Of a stretch of DNA of 64,000 bases, positions 51,583-59,100 are shown piece after piece. The notes under the pieces are model-generated. The model was not told the DNA's origin and did not search any database. It saw nothing but the letters and a program-made list of their open reading frames with translations. Position 1 is the stretch's first letter; each line of letters opens with the position of its first letter. Where the stretch lies: positions 2,294,001 through 2,358,000 of the forward strand of contig NZ_CP087998.1 in the NCBI RefSeq assembly GCF_021044585.1, in the 5' to 3' direction. Made by a program: the position numbers and the translations under genes. This DNA is from Sulfurimonas sp. HSL-3221. GTDB taxonomy: Bacteria > Campylobacterota > Campylobacteria > Campylobacterales > Sulfurimonadaceae.

Positions 51583-52608
51583 ATGTCAGCCCCTGCATGG
51601 TTATCAAAAAAACTCGATGACGGCCGCATCCTCTGCGAGGCGTGCCATCAGCACTGCAAACTCTCGGAAGGCGAATACGGCGTCTGCGGCATCCGCAAGG
51701 TCGAAGGGGGGCAGCTGCAGCTGCTCACTTACGGCCTGGCCGCCGCCGTCAACGTCGACCCCGTCGAAAAGAAACCGATGTTCCACTTCCTGCCCGACAC
51801 CAAGGCCTTCTCCTTCGGAACGGTCGGCTGCAACTTCGCGTGCAAATTCTGCCAGAATGCGGACATCTCCCAGTATCCCAAGGAGCACGGTCACGCCATC
51901 GCCGGACAGCCGCTCAGCCCCGAACAGATCGTGGCCCTGGCCAAAGAGTACGGCTGCGATTCGATCGCCTATACCTACAACGAGCCGGTCGTTTTCTTCG
52001 AATACACCTACGATACCGCCAAGCTGGCCCACGAGGCGGGGTTGAAGAACATCTACGTCACCAGCGGCTTCGAGACCCACAAGGCCATCGACACCCTGCT
52101 GCCCTACCTCGACGGGATGAACATCGATATCAAAGGCTACACCGAGGAGTTTTACGAAGATATCTGCGGCGCCAAGCTCAAGCCCGTGCTCGATACGGTC
52201 AAATACGCCCACGACAAGGGGATCTGGATCGAAGTGACGACCCTGCTTATTCCCGGCAAGAATGACAGCGATGAGGAGATCAGAAAGATCGCACGTTTCG
52301 TGGCCGACCTCGATGTGAACATCCCCTGGCACGTCAGCGGTTTCTACCCCATGTACAAAATGCTCGACGTCCCACCGACCCCGCCAACCACCCTGATCCG
52401 CGCCTACGAGATCGGCAAGGAGGAGGGGCTCAACTTCGTCTACATCGGCAACTACGACGACGAGGACCGCGAATCGACCTACTGCCCCAACTGCGGCTTC
52501 AAGGTCATCAACCGCAGCGGCCATATCGGCCAGTACGTGCAGAACCACCTCACCGACGAAGGCAACTGCCCGCAGTGCGGGACGCATATCCCGGGGGTGT
52601 GGGAGTAA
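51583..52608 (+). CDS. amrS: AmmeMemoRadiSam-system radical SAM enzyme (AmrS)
   Basis: The 341-residue protein has the radical SAM triad Cys83, Cys87, Cys90 (GCNFACKFCQN), an N-terminal Cys pair (CEACHQHC) and a C-terminal zinc-ribbon-like end (CPNCGFKV, CPQCGTHIPGVWE). This layout is that of AmrS, which is usually found with AmrA and AmrB proteins. No such genes are adjacent, so here it stands alone. AAAGGAGAGCAC precedes the ATG. Its product is unknown; members are linked to modification chemistry. Confidence 0.87.
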   Translation: MSAPAWLSKKLDDGRILCEACHQHCKLSEGEYGVCGIRKVEGGQLQLLTYGLAAAVNVDPVEKKPMFHFLPDTKAFSFGTVGCNFACKFCQNADISQYPKEHGHAIAGQPLSPEQIVALAKEYGCDSIAYTYNEPVVFFEYTYDTAKLAHEAGLKNIYVTSGFETHKAIDTLLPYLDGMNIDIKGYTEEFYEDICGAKLKPVLDTVKYAHDKGIWIEVTTLLIPGKNDSDEEIRKIARFVADLDVNIPWHVSGFYPMYKMLDVPPTPPTTLIRAYEIGKEEGLNFVYIGNYDDEDRESTYCPNCGFKVINRSGHIGQYVQNHLTDEGNCPQCGTHIPGVWE

Positions 52609-52707
52609 GGGCGCTTGCCTATCTCATAGGTGCTCCCATTGTCCCAATGAAAGTGCATACTTTCCGATCTCAAACAATTATAAAATGATCTACAATTTCC
52701 AATAAGC

Positions 52708-52713
52708 TATAAT
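52708..52713 (+). promoter_or_regulatory. -10 element of the AT-rich gene
   Basis: TATAAT, 30 nt before the start at 52744. Upstream the sequence turns AT-rich from about 52620, marking the island edge. Confidence 0.5.
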
Positions 52714-52743
52714 ATTTCAAAAACCGCTGATTTTGGAAAAAGT

Positions 52744-53514
52744 ATGAGACAATTAATTGTTATTTTTATGATTTCAATTTCTTTTTTTTGTTTGTCTGTA
52801 CAAGCAAAGAATGAGTTAAATAGTTCACTGAAGTCGAGCAGTGAAATAAATTTCACCAAGAGCAATCAACCTAACACTCTTAAACTCCTGAAAAATGATA
52901 AAGAGAGGATAAAAAGAGAAGAAATATTTCGGGAAGAAGTCAGGAAAGAAATAGAAAAATCTCGTAAACCAACGACATGGTATGCCAGAATATTGAAATT
53001 TTTCAATACTCCGCTGGGTATCTGGTTGCTTTCTACCGTTGTTGTTGGTGTTCTCGGTTGGCTTATATCTCGGTGGCAGAGTAGATTAACTGAAGAACGA
53101 AAAAATAAAGCAAAAATGGAGGAAATCGATCTCCAAATAGCTCTTCGTTTAAAACACCTACATATAAGTTTAAAAAAACCTTCTCCGTGGAGTGAATATA
53201 AACATTACAGCATACAAGTAAAAGCTTTCCTAACTGGCATACCTTACACTGCTTTGTCTCCTGATTTAAAAGATAGAACTACTATATCATTACTCTTTGA
53301 ACTAGGAAAAACTATACGTTCAATAGATGAGAAAAATAAAATTCAAAATTCAATCGATGCCTCAATGGCTTTGTACAATATTATGACTGAAGGATGGGGA
53401 GATAATACGGAAAAAAGCATGGAAGAAAACCGAAAAAAAGAACTTGTTGGAGCGTATAAAAAACATATTGCAAGTTTACAGCTTGATAGGTGGAGTTTTT
53501 CAGTCAACAAGTGA
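52744..53514 (+). CDS. Membrane-anchored protein in AT-rich island, unknown function
   Basis: The 256-residue product has a signal sequence (about 1-21), a long Lys/Glu-rich helical stretch (about 40-78), one membrane helix near 90-111 (GIWLLSTVVVGVLGWLI), and a helical cytosolic C-terminus. Its base composition is far lower in GC than that of the window, with AAA/AAT-rich codons, so it is likely acquired. GGAAAAAGT precedes the ATG. I recognise no family. Confidence 0.7.
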   Translation: MRQLIVIFMISISFFCLSVQAKNELNSSLKSSSEINFTKSNQPNTLKLLKNDKERIKREEIFREEVRKEIEKSRKPTTWYARILKFFNTPLGIWLLSTVVVGVLGWLISRWQSRLTEERKNKAKMEEIDLQIALRLKHLHISLKKPSPWSEYKHYSIQVKAFLTGIPYTALSPDLKDRTTISLLFELGKTIRSIDEKNKIQNSIDASMALYNIMTEGWGDNTEKSMEENRKKELVGAYKKHIASLQLDRWSFSVNK

Positions 53515-53548
53515 AGTGATAGGTTTTTTCGTTCTTTCTTCTTTCTCT

Positions 53549-53579
53549 CGTTCCCACCGTCTCGGTGGGAATGCATATG
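53549..53579 (+). repeat. REP palindrome, left copy
   Basis: 31 nt with palindrome TTCCCACCG-TCT-CGGTGGGAA, then TGCATATG. It is perfectly inverted relative to the copy at 53871-53901. It lies 35 nt past the stop of the preceding gene. This is the terminal structure of a REP-associated tyrosine transposase element. Confidence 0.85.
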
Positions 53580-53587
53580 TTATGAAA

Positions 53588-53840
53588 TCACCAGGCCGGA
53601 TCGACGCTCAACAGTCCGGGTATGCCTTCATAATCCCTCGCGCTGGAGTACCGTCAGTGTGAAGCAGTATCAACATAGCCCCTTTTAACAGGATTGTTAT
53701 GGATATACTCTATGCACTCTCTCATCATTGCATCACTAAGTAACTGTTTCGGGGCGGGTGAATATCGGTATCCAATGCAGTATCGTGCAGGTCACGAAGT
53801 GCGGGGCTGTCGGTTCATAAACCTTGTAGCGGCTTCTGCC
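53588..53840 (-). pseudogene. Decayed REP-associated tyrosine transposase (RAYT)
   Basis: The N-terminal 30 or so residues, MGRSRYKVYEPTAPHFVTCT followed by ILHWIPIFTRPETV, are typical of Y1-type RAYT proteins. After a stop the sequence jumps directly to the C-terminal part, ECIEYIHNNPVKRGYVD, RYSSARDYEGIPGLLSVDPAW. The central catalytic portion is deleted. Where other members have a Trp before RYSS there is a TGA stop. The relic lies between two inverted REP copies. It is inactive. Confidence 0.85.
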
Positions 53841-53859
53841 CATTAAGGCTTCTTTTCCT

Positions 53860-54201
53860 CTATTCGATCTCATATGCATTCCCACCGAGACGGTGGGAAC
53901 GAGGGAATGTCTCGAGTACATCGGTCATTTTCCCCTGGCTCCAGTTGTATTGTAGTTTTACTTCGCCGTATTTTGCTTGGAGAACAGGATCATTTTTTAT
54001 GATTTCTCTTGCAATTAATTCATTCAATTTATATTGACTGCAATTAGCTGCACTATTTTGTAAGCAATCTCTAGAATATTCATCATTCCATACTCCATTC
54101 CCAAAATATATGTCAGTTTTTCGTTCGTCAATTATTCCAGCAAATAAAGACATGTATCCACAAATAATTAGAGTATAAAAACCTAGATGAAGCTTTTTCA
54201 T
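53860..54201 (-). pseudogene. Exported protein truncated by a REP element
   Basis: The open frame encodes a signal peptide (MKKLHLGFYTLIICGYMSLFA) and a mature start KTDIYFGNGVWNDEYSRDCL. The last 15 or so residues, FPRSHRLGGNAYEIE, are read from the REP palindrome, so the element has replaced the original 3' end. The natural protein was probably longer. It lies 5 nt after the lipoprotein gene upstream, suggesting one former unit. Function unknown. Confidence 0.6.
53871..53901 (-). repeat. REP palindrome, right copy
   Basis: Perfect 31-nt inverted copy of 53549-53579; it forms the 3' end of the truncated frame at 53860-54201. Confidence 0.85.
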
Positions 54202-54206
54202 AATAA

Positions 54207-55034
54207 CTATTCACTTAGTTCATCTATGTTTATTTGACAAGCAGTCAGGTCTGCTGGTGGTAAATCAAAAAGATTGCCACTGCATATTTTATTAAACTCA
54301 AATCTTTGTTCTATTCTTGCTCTAGTATTAAAAATTTGATCTTCAAGTTTAATTCCGAGTATTGTGCTTGCATTTTCTTTGGCCCATGCCATATACTCGG
54401 TAAAAGTCATCTCTTTTGTGTACTTTTTTTCAAAGTATCTTTGACAGCTAGTATATTTTTCTAAATAAATTCTGTTTTTTAAAATAGGAGCTTCTATGAT
54501 TTTCTGCCAAGCCCATGCATACTGGAGAGATAAAGCTGTTTGTGTCTTTGGGAAATGAAGATTTTTAGCTTCTTCGACAATAATAAGCCGTTCAACATCA
54601 TCTCTTATACCATTATTGTTATCATCAATCCCAAGTAATGTGGCATTATTCTTTTCTTTATCCGGTTCCGGCGGTAGGCGGTGGCCGTGGATAATCTTGT
54701 AGACCGTCACGTTCTGCTCCTGCGAATATTCCCCATCGACTTCTGCCCTAATAGTCGCCGTCCCTTCCGCTTTGGCAAACAGCTTCGTGCCGTTGATCTC
54801 GGTCACGTTTGTATCGCTGATAAGCCAGACGATATTTTTATTGGAAGTGATATCTTGCCCGTCGTCCGTCTTGAGTGTCACTGTCGTATCGTTGTTCTCC
54901 GGAAGCTCAACGGTTTCAATCTGCAGCTCCAGTGTCTGCAGGGCGGGGTCGATGGTTTGCGTCGTATTCGTTTCAGTGCGTTGGTCCCGCTCGGTGCATC
55001 CCTGGAAAAGCACGACTGCCAGCAAGAGCATCAT
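54207..55034 (-). CDS. Chimeric lipoprotein: Ig-like N-terminal half, AT-rich C-terminal half
   Basis: The 275-residue protein has the lipobox LFQGC and an Ig-like N-terminal half (about 20-115, with GTATIRAEVDGEYSQEQNVTVY) of high GC. At about 54665 composition drops sharply and the rest is AT-rich, with LLGIDDNNNGIRDDVERLI (a motif seen in small secreted proteins of other bacteria) and several Cys. No stop separates the halves. This suggests a fusion of an anchoring module and an acquired variable module. No clear Shine-Dalgarno site. Confidence 0.65.
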   Translation of the reverse strand: MMLLLAVVLFQGCTERDQRTETNTTQTIDPALQTLELQIETVELPENNDTTVTLKTDDGQDITSNKNIVWLISDTNVTEINGTKLFAKAEGTATIRAEVDGEYSQEQNVTVYKIIHGHRLPPEPDKEKNNATLLGIDDNNNGIRDDVERLIIVEEAKNLHFPKTQTALSLQYAWAWQKIIEAPILKNRIYLEKYTSCQRYFEKKYTKEMTFTEYMAWAKENASTILGIKLEDQIFNTRARIEQRFEFNKICSGNLFDLPPADLTACQINIDELSE

Positions 55035-55152
55035 GAAAATATAGTAACGTATTTTTAAACCTTTTTAAACATATTTAGTTATATTATTGCTTTTCAAATA
55101 AACAAGCGCTGAAATTGATGCAGGTGGAATCAGCCGGACGGCTATCTTATTT

Positions 55153-55177
55153 GCATTCCTATCGAAACGGTGGGAAC
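55153..55177. repeat. Degenerate REP palindrome
   Basis: GCATTCCTATCGAAACGGTGGGAAC differs from the 53.9-kb REP at three positions and has lost perfect pairing. It is an older copy, upstream of the outer-membrane gene. Confidence 0.6.
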
Positions 55178-55245
55178 AAGGGAGCATCCCGCCTCAAGGT
55201 CGCCCGTAACCCATCCGCAACCCATCCTCTATACAATCCCTGCCC

Positions 55246-56526
55246 ATGATAAGGGTGGCGATACTGTTGCTGGTGCTGCTGTTCTGTGCCCGGGGGGCCG
55301 AGGAGCATGCAAACGCATCGTGGGGCATGGCCTCGGTACTGCGCAGCGCCACCATTCCCTATGCGACGACACAAAACGACTCCCTGCTGAACAGCTATGT
55401 GCTGCTGCTCTACCTCGATACGCCTTATCTTTTTTTAAACGGCACCGAAGCAGGCATTCCCTTCTGCGGCAGAGGCCGCTGGAGCGTTGCCGCCTACGGC
55501 GCTATACACTTCGTCGACATGCCGCGGCACGACCCGAACACCTTCAGCGACGATACTGCCGACCTCGGCGTAATGGCGCGTTACCGTACAGGAAAGTGGC
55601 ACGCCGATCTGCTGCTGCTCAGCGACCCGGCATGGCGCTCTCATGCGAAACTGCGTGTCGGCACCGTGCTGGAACGGGGCGCCTGGTCGTGGCGCCCCTA
55701 CGCCGCTGCAGAGATCAAAAGTGCGGAGTACAACAGCGCCTACTACGGGCAGAAGCTTGTCCGTGTCGGCGCGGACGCGGCGGCCGAAGCGGGCATCAAC
55801 ACGCGCTGGTACCTGACCGACGACATCGCCCTGATCGCCGACGCGAAGCTGCGTTACCTCGGCGGCGAAGCGGCCGAAGCCCCGACGACCGATTCCGCGT
55901 GGCAGAGCGAACTTACCCTCGGTGCGGGGATCTTTCAGAACACGCAGCGGACACGACACGGATTCGACCCCAAAGGCTACCTGCGCGTCGCCTTCGGCGA
56001 GGCGACCCCCTCCTCTTTCAGTGAAAACCTCCTGGGCGAAGGAGTCCGGGACAAACACGGGCTCTACCTGCTCTCCCTCTTTTACGGCCTGCCGCTCTCG
56101 AAGCGCCTCTTCGGTGCGCCGATCCGCACCTACTTTGCACCGGGGTTCGTCCACCATTTCGCCAACGACCTCCAGCCCCCCGCCCAGGAGTATGTCGGCG
56201 CCTTCAAGTTCTACTACCGGCCGCCGCACTGGTGGCTCCGGTTCGGGTTCGGCACCGGGCTCTCCTACATCACCCGAACAACCTACATCGAACGCTCCAT
56301 CAATGCCAAGGACGGCTACGACCACACCTCACACCTGCTGCAGTACCTCGACTTCTCATTCGATTTTGAGCTGTGCCGTCTCTTTGGAAGCGGGTGGAAA
56401 GCCCTCTGGTTCGGCTACGCGCTGCACCACCGCTCCGGCGTCTTCGAATCCGCCCATCAATACGGCCAGATCAAAGGGGGCAGCAACTACAACACTTTCT
56501 ACCTGCAGCTGCATTTCGGCGAATAA
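55246..56526 (+). CDS. Outer-membrane beta-barrel protein, MipA/OmpV-like
   Basis: The 426-residue protein has a signal peptide (MIRVAILLLVLLFCARG), then TPYLFLNGTEAGIPFC, GRWSVAAYGAIHFVDM and DLGVMARYRTG, which match the MipA/OmpV strand pattern. The second half ends with GYALHHRSGVFESAHQYGQIKGGSNYNTFYLQLHFGE, a strand-rich region with an HH pair like some lipid A-modifying barrels. Length is larger than OmpV alone, so it may be a fused or extended barrel. It lies convergent with the diguanylate cyclase. Confidence 0.7.
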   Translation: MIRVAILLLVLLFCARGAEEHANASWGMASVLRSATIPYATTQNDSLLNSYVLLLYLDTPYLFLNGTEAGIPFCGRGRWSVAAYGAIHFVDMPRHDPNTFSDDTADLGVMARYRTGKWHADLLLLSDPAWRSHAKLRVGTVLERGAWSWRPYAAAEIKSAEYNSAYYGQKLVRVGADAAAEAGINTRWYLTDDIALIADAKLRYLGGEAAEAPTTDSAWQSELTLGAGIFQNTQRTRHGFDPKGYLRVAFGEATPSSFSENLLGEGVRDKHGLYLLSLFYGLPLSKRLFGAPIRTYFAPGFVHHFANDLQPPAQEYVGAFKFYYRPPHWWLRFGFGTGLSYITRTTYIERSINAKDGYDHTSHLLQYLDFSFDFELCRLFGSGWKALWFGYALHHRSGVFESAHQYGQIKGGSNYNTFYLQLHFGE

Positions 56527-56531
56527 CGGCG

Positions 56532-57800
56532 CTACATCACCGTCCGGTTGCGGCCGAGCTGTTTGGCCCGGTAGAGATTCATATCCGCCTCGAAAACGAG
56601 GTGGCGGGGATTGTCGCGCAGGCGTTCGCTGTATTCGGCGATGCCGCTGCTGACCGTGACGGGGGTCGTGATAACGCACCCTTCCCACGTCCGGTTTTCA
56701 AAACAGGTTCGGATCTTTTCGCAGATGGCAAACGCCTCTGCGGCCGACGTTCCCGGCAGAATCGCCAGGAACTCCTCTCCCCCGTAGCGGAAAATATGAT
56801 CAGTTTTGCGTAGATGTTTTGAGAGCGTCTCCGCCATCCCGACTATCACCACGTCGCCGTCCTGGTGGCCGCAGGTGTCATTGATCTTCTTGAAGTGGTC
56901 GAGGTCGAACATCACGACGCAAAAAACCGTGCCGATCAGGCTGTGCAGCCGGATCTCGCTGCTGAGGATCTCCATGAGGTCGCGCCGGTTCAACAGACCC
57001 GTCAGTGCATCCTTGGAGACGTCATCGATCAGCGTCTGCTGGGTAACGTTGATATTGAGTTCGTTGTAAAGGTACATGGATTGACGGACCAGCATGACGT
57101 AGTCGATGAAGATCTTGTGATAATCCTCCCGCTTGATGGACCGGTAGATGTTCATCGTGATCAGATGGATATCACGGTGCGTGTCCAGCATATCCTGCCG
57201 CACCATGGGATCGGGGATGAACTTCACGAGTTCCGCGCTGTGCAGCCAGCTGCCGCACATGCAGCGGTGTTCGTCAAACTCGATCCGCGCGTTGGGGTTC
57301 ATCAGGCGGATATCTTTGATCACCTCGAGGATCCACTCCAGGTGCTCCTTGACCGCAGGAATACCGATCTGCTGCTTGATCTGGCGCTCAAGGGTCTTCT
57401 GATCGCTGTCAAGGTTGGGCGCCAGGTAGCCGGCGGCACTGGCGTTGATCGCCCGGCGGATATAGAGCTCGATCGCGTCGGGCAGGCCCGTAATATCATT
57501 CACCTCTTCGAGTTCATCGATCAGAAAGGTATAGAGTGTATCGAAGGCGCCTCGGTACTCGACATAGGGAAGTCCCATCTTGAAATGGAAGAGGCCCAAC
57601 TGTTTGAAGCGTGCAAAAAAAGCCTCATCCTCATCATACACGGCCTCGAGGAAACTGGCAAGCTGAGCCTGCTTGAGATGAGCAAGATCGACCCCTTTTA
57701 AGAACTCCTCAACATAGGTATTCTTGATCAGATCTTCATAAAAACGGTCAAAGGCGCGGTGCAGTATCCCTTCGAAAAGGGTGATATTCGATTTAATCAT
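56532..57800 (-). CDS. Globin-coupled, CZB-containing diguanylate cyclase
   Basis: The 422-residue protein has an N-terminal globin-like sensor (about 1-150, with His72 in GLFHFKMGLPYVEY), a CZB-like zinc-binding segment (about 170-250; CMCGSW and HRDIHLIT), and a C-terminal GGDEF domain (about 260-422; DALTGLLNRRDLMEIL, FDLDHFKKIND, YGGEEFLAIL), where GGEEF is an active form. Heme-bound O2 and zinc/redox state may set c-di-GMP levels. ATG 57800 has GAAGGAGAGGCG; the frame from 57818 is longer by six. No phosphodiesterase is adjacent. Confidence 0.85.
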   Translation of the reverse strand: MIKSNITLFEGILHRAFDRFYEDLIKNTYVEEFLKGVDLAHLKQAQLASFLEAVYDEDEAFFARFKQLGLFHFKMGLPYVEYRGAFDTLYTFLIDELEEVNDITGLPDAIELYIRRAINASAAGYLAPNLDSDQKTLERQIKQQIGIPAVKEHLEWILEVIKDIRLMNPNARIEFDEHRCMCGSWLHSAELVKFIPDPMVRQDMLDTHRDIHLITMNIYRSIKREDYHKIFIDYVMLVRQSMYLYNELNINVTQQTLIDDVSKDALTGLLNRRDLMEILSSEIRLHSLIGTVFCVVMFDLDHFKKINDTCGHQDGDVVIVGMAETLSKHLRKTDHIFRYGGEEFLAILPGTSAAEAFAICEKIRTCFENRTWEGCVITTPVTVSSGIAEYSERLRDNPRHLVFEADMNLYRAKQLGRNRTVM

Positions 57801-57918
57801 CGCCTCTCCTTCAACCAATGTTTTATTTCATTGAACTGTGAGAAATTATTACATCATAGAGTTATTATACTGCATTTTATTTCGCGCGTTTCTGTCTCCT
57901 GCTCCTACCTCAATTCTT

Positions 57919-58638
57919 TCAGCTGATGATGGCATCGTGCCACTGCACGAGGGTCAGGCGGTATCCGCCGGTGACGGGCAGGACTTCATGGCTGTAGATC
58001 GGGTTGCTCGGGAAGATGACCATATCCCCGGCTTTGGGGCGTATACACACCGGCACCCCGTCGGCACCGCTGAGATAGTTAAAGCGCAGCTCCCCTCCGG
58101 AGAAGTGCATCCCCTCCCCCTCTTCATCCCGATGCGTCGTCGCGAAAAGCACCGTCGTGATCTTGCGTTCCGGGGCGACCTGTGCAAAACCGACCGTTTC
58201 CCCGTCGCCGCTCACCAATTCGTTCGAATCATCGGCATGCTTGATATAAAACCCCCCTGCAGTGTACTCCAGTGCCTGCACCTCCGTAGCAGTCGTCAGG
58301 GCCACTTTAAAATAATCTTCAATCTGTTGCTGGTGATAGGCGAAACTGAGGTTATACCCTTCAAGCAGGGCTTCGGGCAGCTGATGGATCGCCGTCTTAC
58401 GGATATCTTCTTCCAGTTCGGGTACGATCACACCGAGCTGGCTGTGCTTGACCAGGGCCCGCTCTCCTTCGCTCTTTTCAGAGGTATACGCTGCGATCTC
58501 AGCACAGGCTTCGGTGGAGAGGAAGTTCTCGATGATAAGATAGGGGTAGTCGTAATAGGGGTTGGCCATCAGGCGGGTCTCATATCGGAGGTCGGCGATG
58601 AAGTCATCGCAGTAGACAAAATTGCTGATTTGCCGCAA
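57919..58638 (-). CDS. 2-Oxoglutarate/Fe(II) oxygenase, prolyl-hydroxylase type
   Basis: The 239-residue protein has the iron triad of this fold: His134 and Asp136 (YIKHADD) and the distal His217 (YSHEVLPV), with Arg227 ten residues later to bind 2-oxoglutarate. The region SGGELRFNYL is the usual strand. It may hydroxylate a prolyl or other residue of a protein, or a small substrate; the sequence does not decide. A start at TTG 58638 or ATG 58569 is possible. It lies between tRNA-Pro and the cyclase. Confidence 0.8.
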   Translation of the reverse strand: MRQISNFVYCDDFIADLRYETRLMANPYYDYPYLIIENFLSTEACAEIAAYTSEKSEGERALVKHSQLGVIVPELEEDIRKTAIHQLPEALLEGYNLSFAYHQQQIEDYFKVALTTATEVQALEYTAGGFYIKHADDSNELVSGDGETVGFAQVAPERKITTVLFATTHRDEEGEGMHFSGGELRFNYLSGADGVPVCIRPKAGDMVIFPSNPIYSHEVLPVTGGYRLTLVQWHDAIIS

Positions 58639-58716
58639 GCAGTTCTCCGTGCCCGTAAAGGCGAAAGTGGAATCTGAAATAGTAACCTAAGTTTTGAAAA
58701 AAAGTGTGGTGGAAAA

Positions 58717-58793
58717 TGGTCGGGATGACAGGGCTCGAACCTGCGACCCCCAAGCCCCCAGCTTGGTGCGCTACCAGACTGCGCTACATCCCG
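58717..58793 (-). tRNA. tRNA-Pro (anticodon GGG)
   Basis: The 77-nt gene folds as a clover leaf: acceptor CGGGATG/CATCCCG, anticodon arm CCAAG-CTGGGGG-CTTGG with GGG at 34-36, T-arm GCAGG-TTCGAGC-CCTGT, encoded ACCA at the end. A TATAAT lies 13 nt upstream on the minus strand (58806-58811). A protein frame on the other strand across this gene is spurious. Confidence 0.97.
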
Positions 58794-58805
58794 ACGAGGA
58801 GGAAA

Positions 58806-58811
58806 ATTATA
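58806..58811 (-). promoter_or_regulatory. -10 element of tRNA-Pro
   Basis: TATAAT on the minus strand 12-13 nt from the first base of the tRNA, in an AT-rich segment. Confidence 0.6.
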
Positions 58812-58881
58812 TCCAAAAAGTTTAAAATTTCATGCTGGAACCGCACTGAAAAACAGTACGAATTCCATGGGGAAGCATGTA

Positions 58882-59100
58882 TTATTTATAGCGGTACGTA
58901 ATGCGGCCCTTGTCCAGGCTGTACGGCGTCAGTTCGATCTTGACGCGGTCGCCCGGAAGGATCTTGATGTAGTGCATCCGCATCTTGCCGGCAATGTGGC
59001 ACAGGATCACGTGGCCGTTCTCAAGCTCTACACGAAAAGTCGCGTTCGGCAGCGCTTCAACTACTGTACCGTCAACCTCAATGACATCATCTTTTGCCAT
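58882..59100 (-). CDS. infA: Translation initiation factor IF-1
   Basis: The 72-residue S1-type protein starts [20 protein letters not shown] and has [32 protein letters not shown]. It binds the ribosomal A site. It follows map directly. In related genomes the next gene would be rpmJ, which here is at 40.7 kb. Confidence 0.97.
   Translation of the reverse strand: MAKDDVIEVDGTVVEALPNATFRVELENGHVILCHIAGKMRMHYIKILPGDRVKIELTPYSLDKGRITYRYK

Noticed and set aside
53549-55177. REP palindromes as a CRISPR array
   Set aside because: There are only three widely spaced copies, two of them inverted, with no regular spacers and no cas genes.
58704-58901. Protein frame with GMTGLEPATPKPPA on the plus strand
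   Set aside because: It is the antisense of tRNA-Pro, a frequent false gene.
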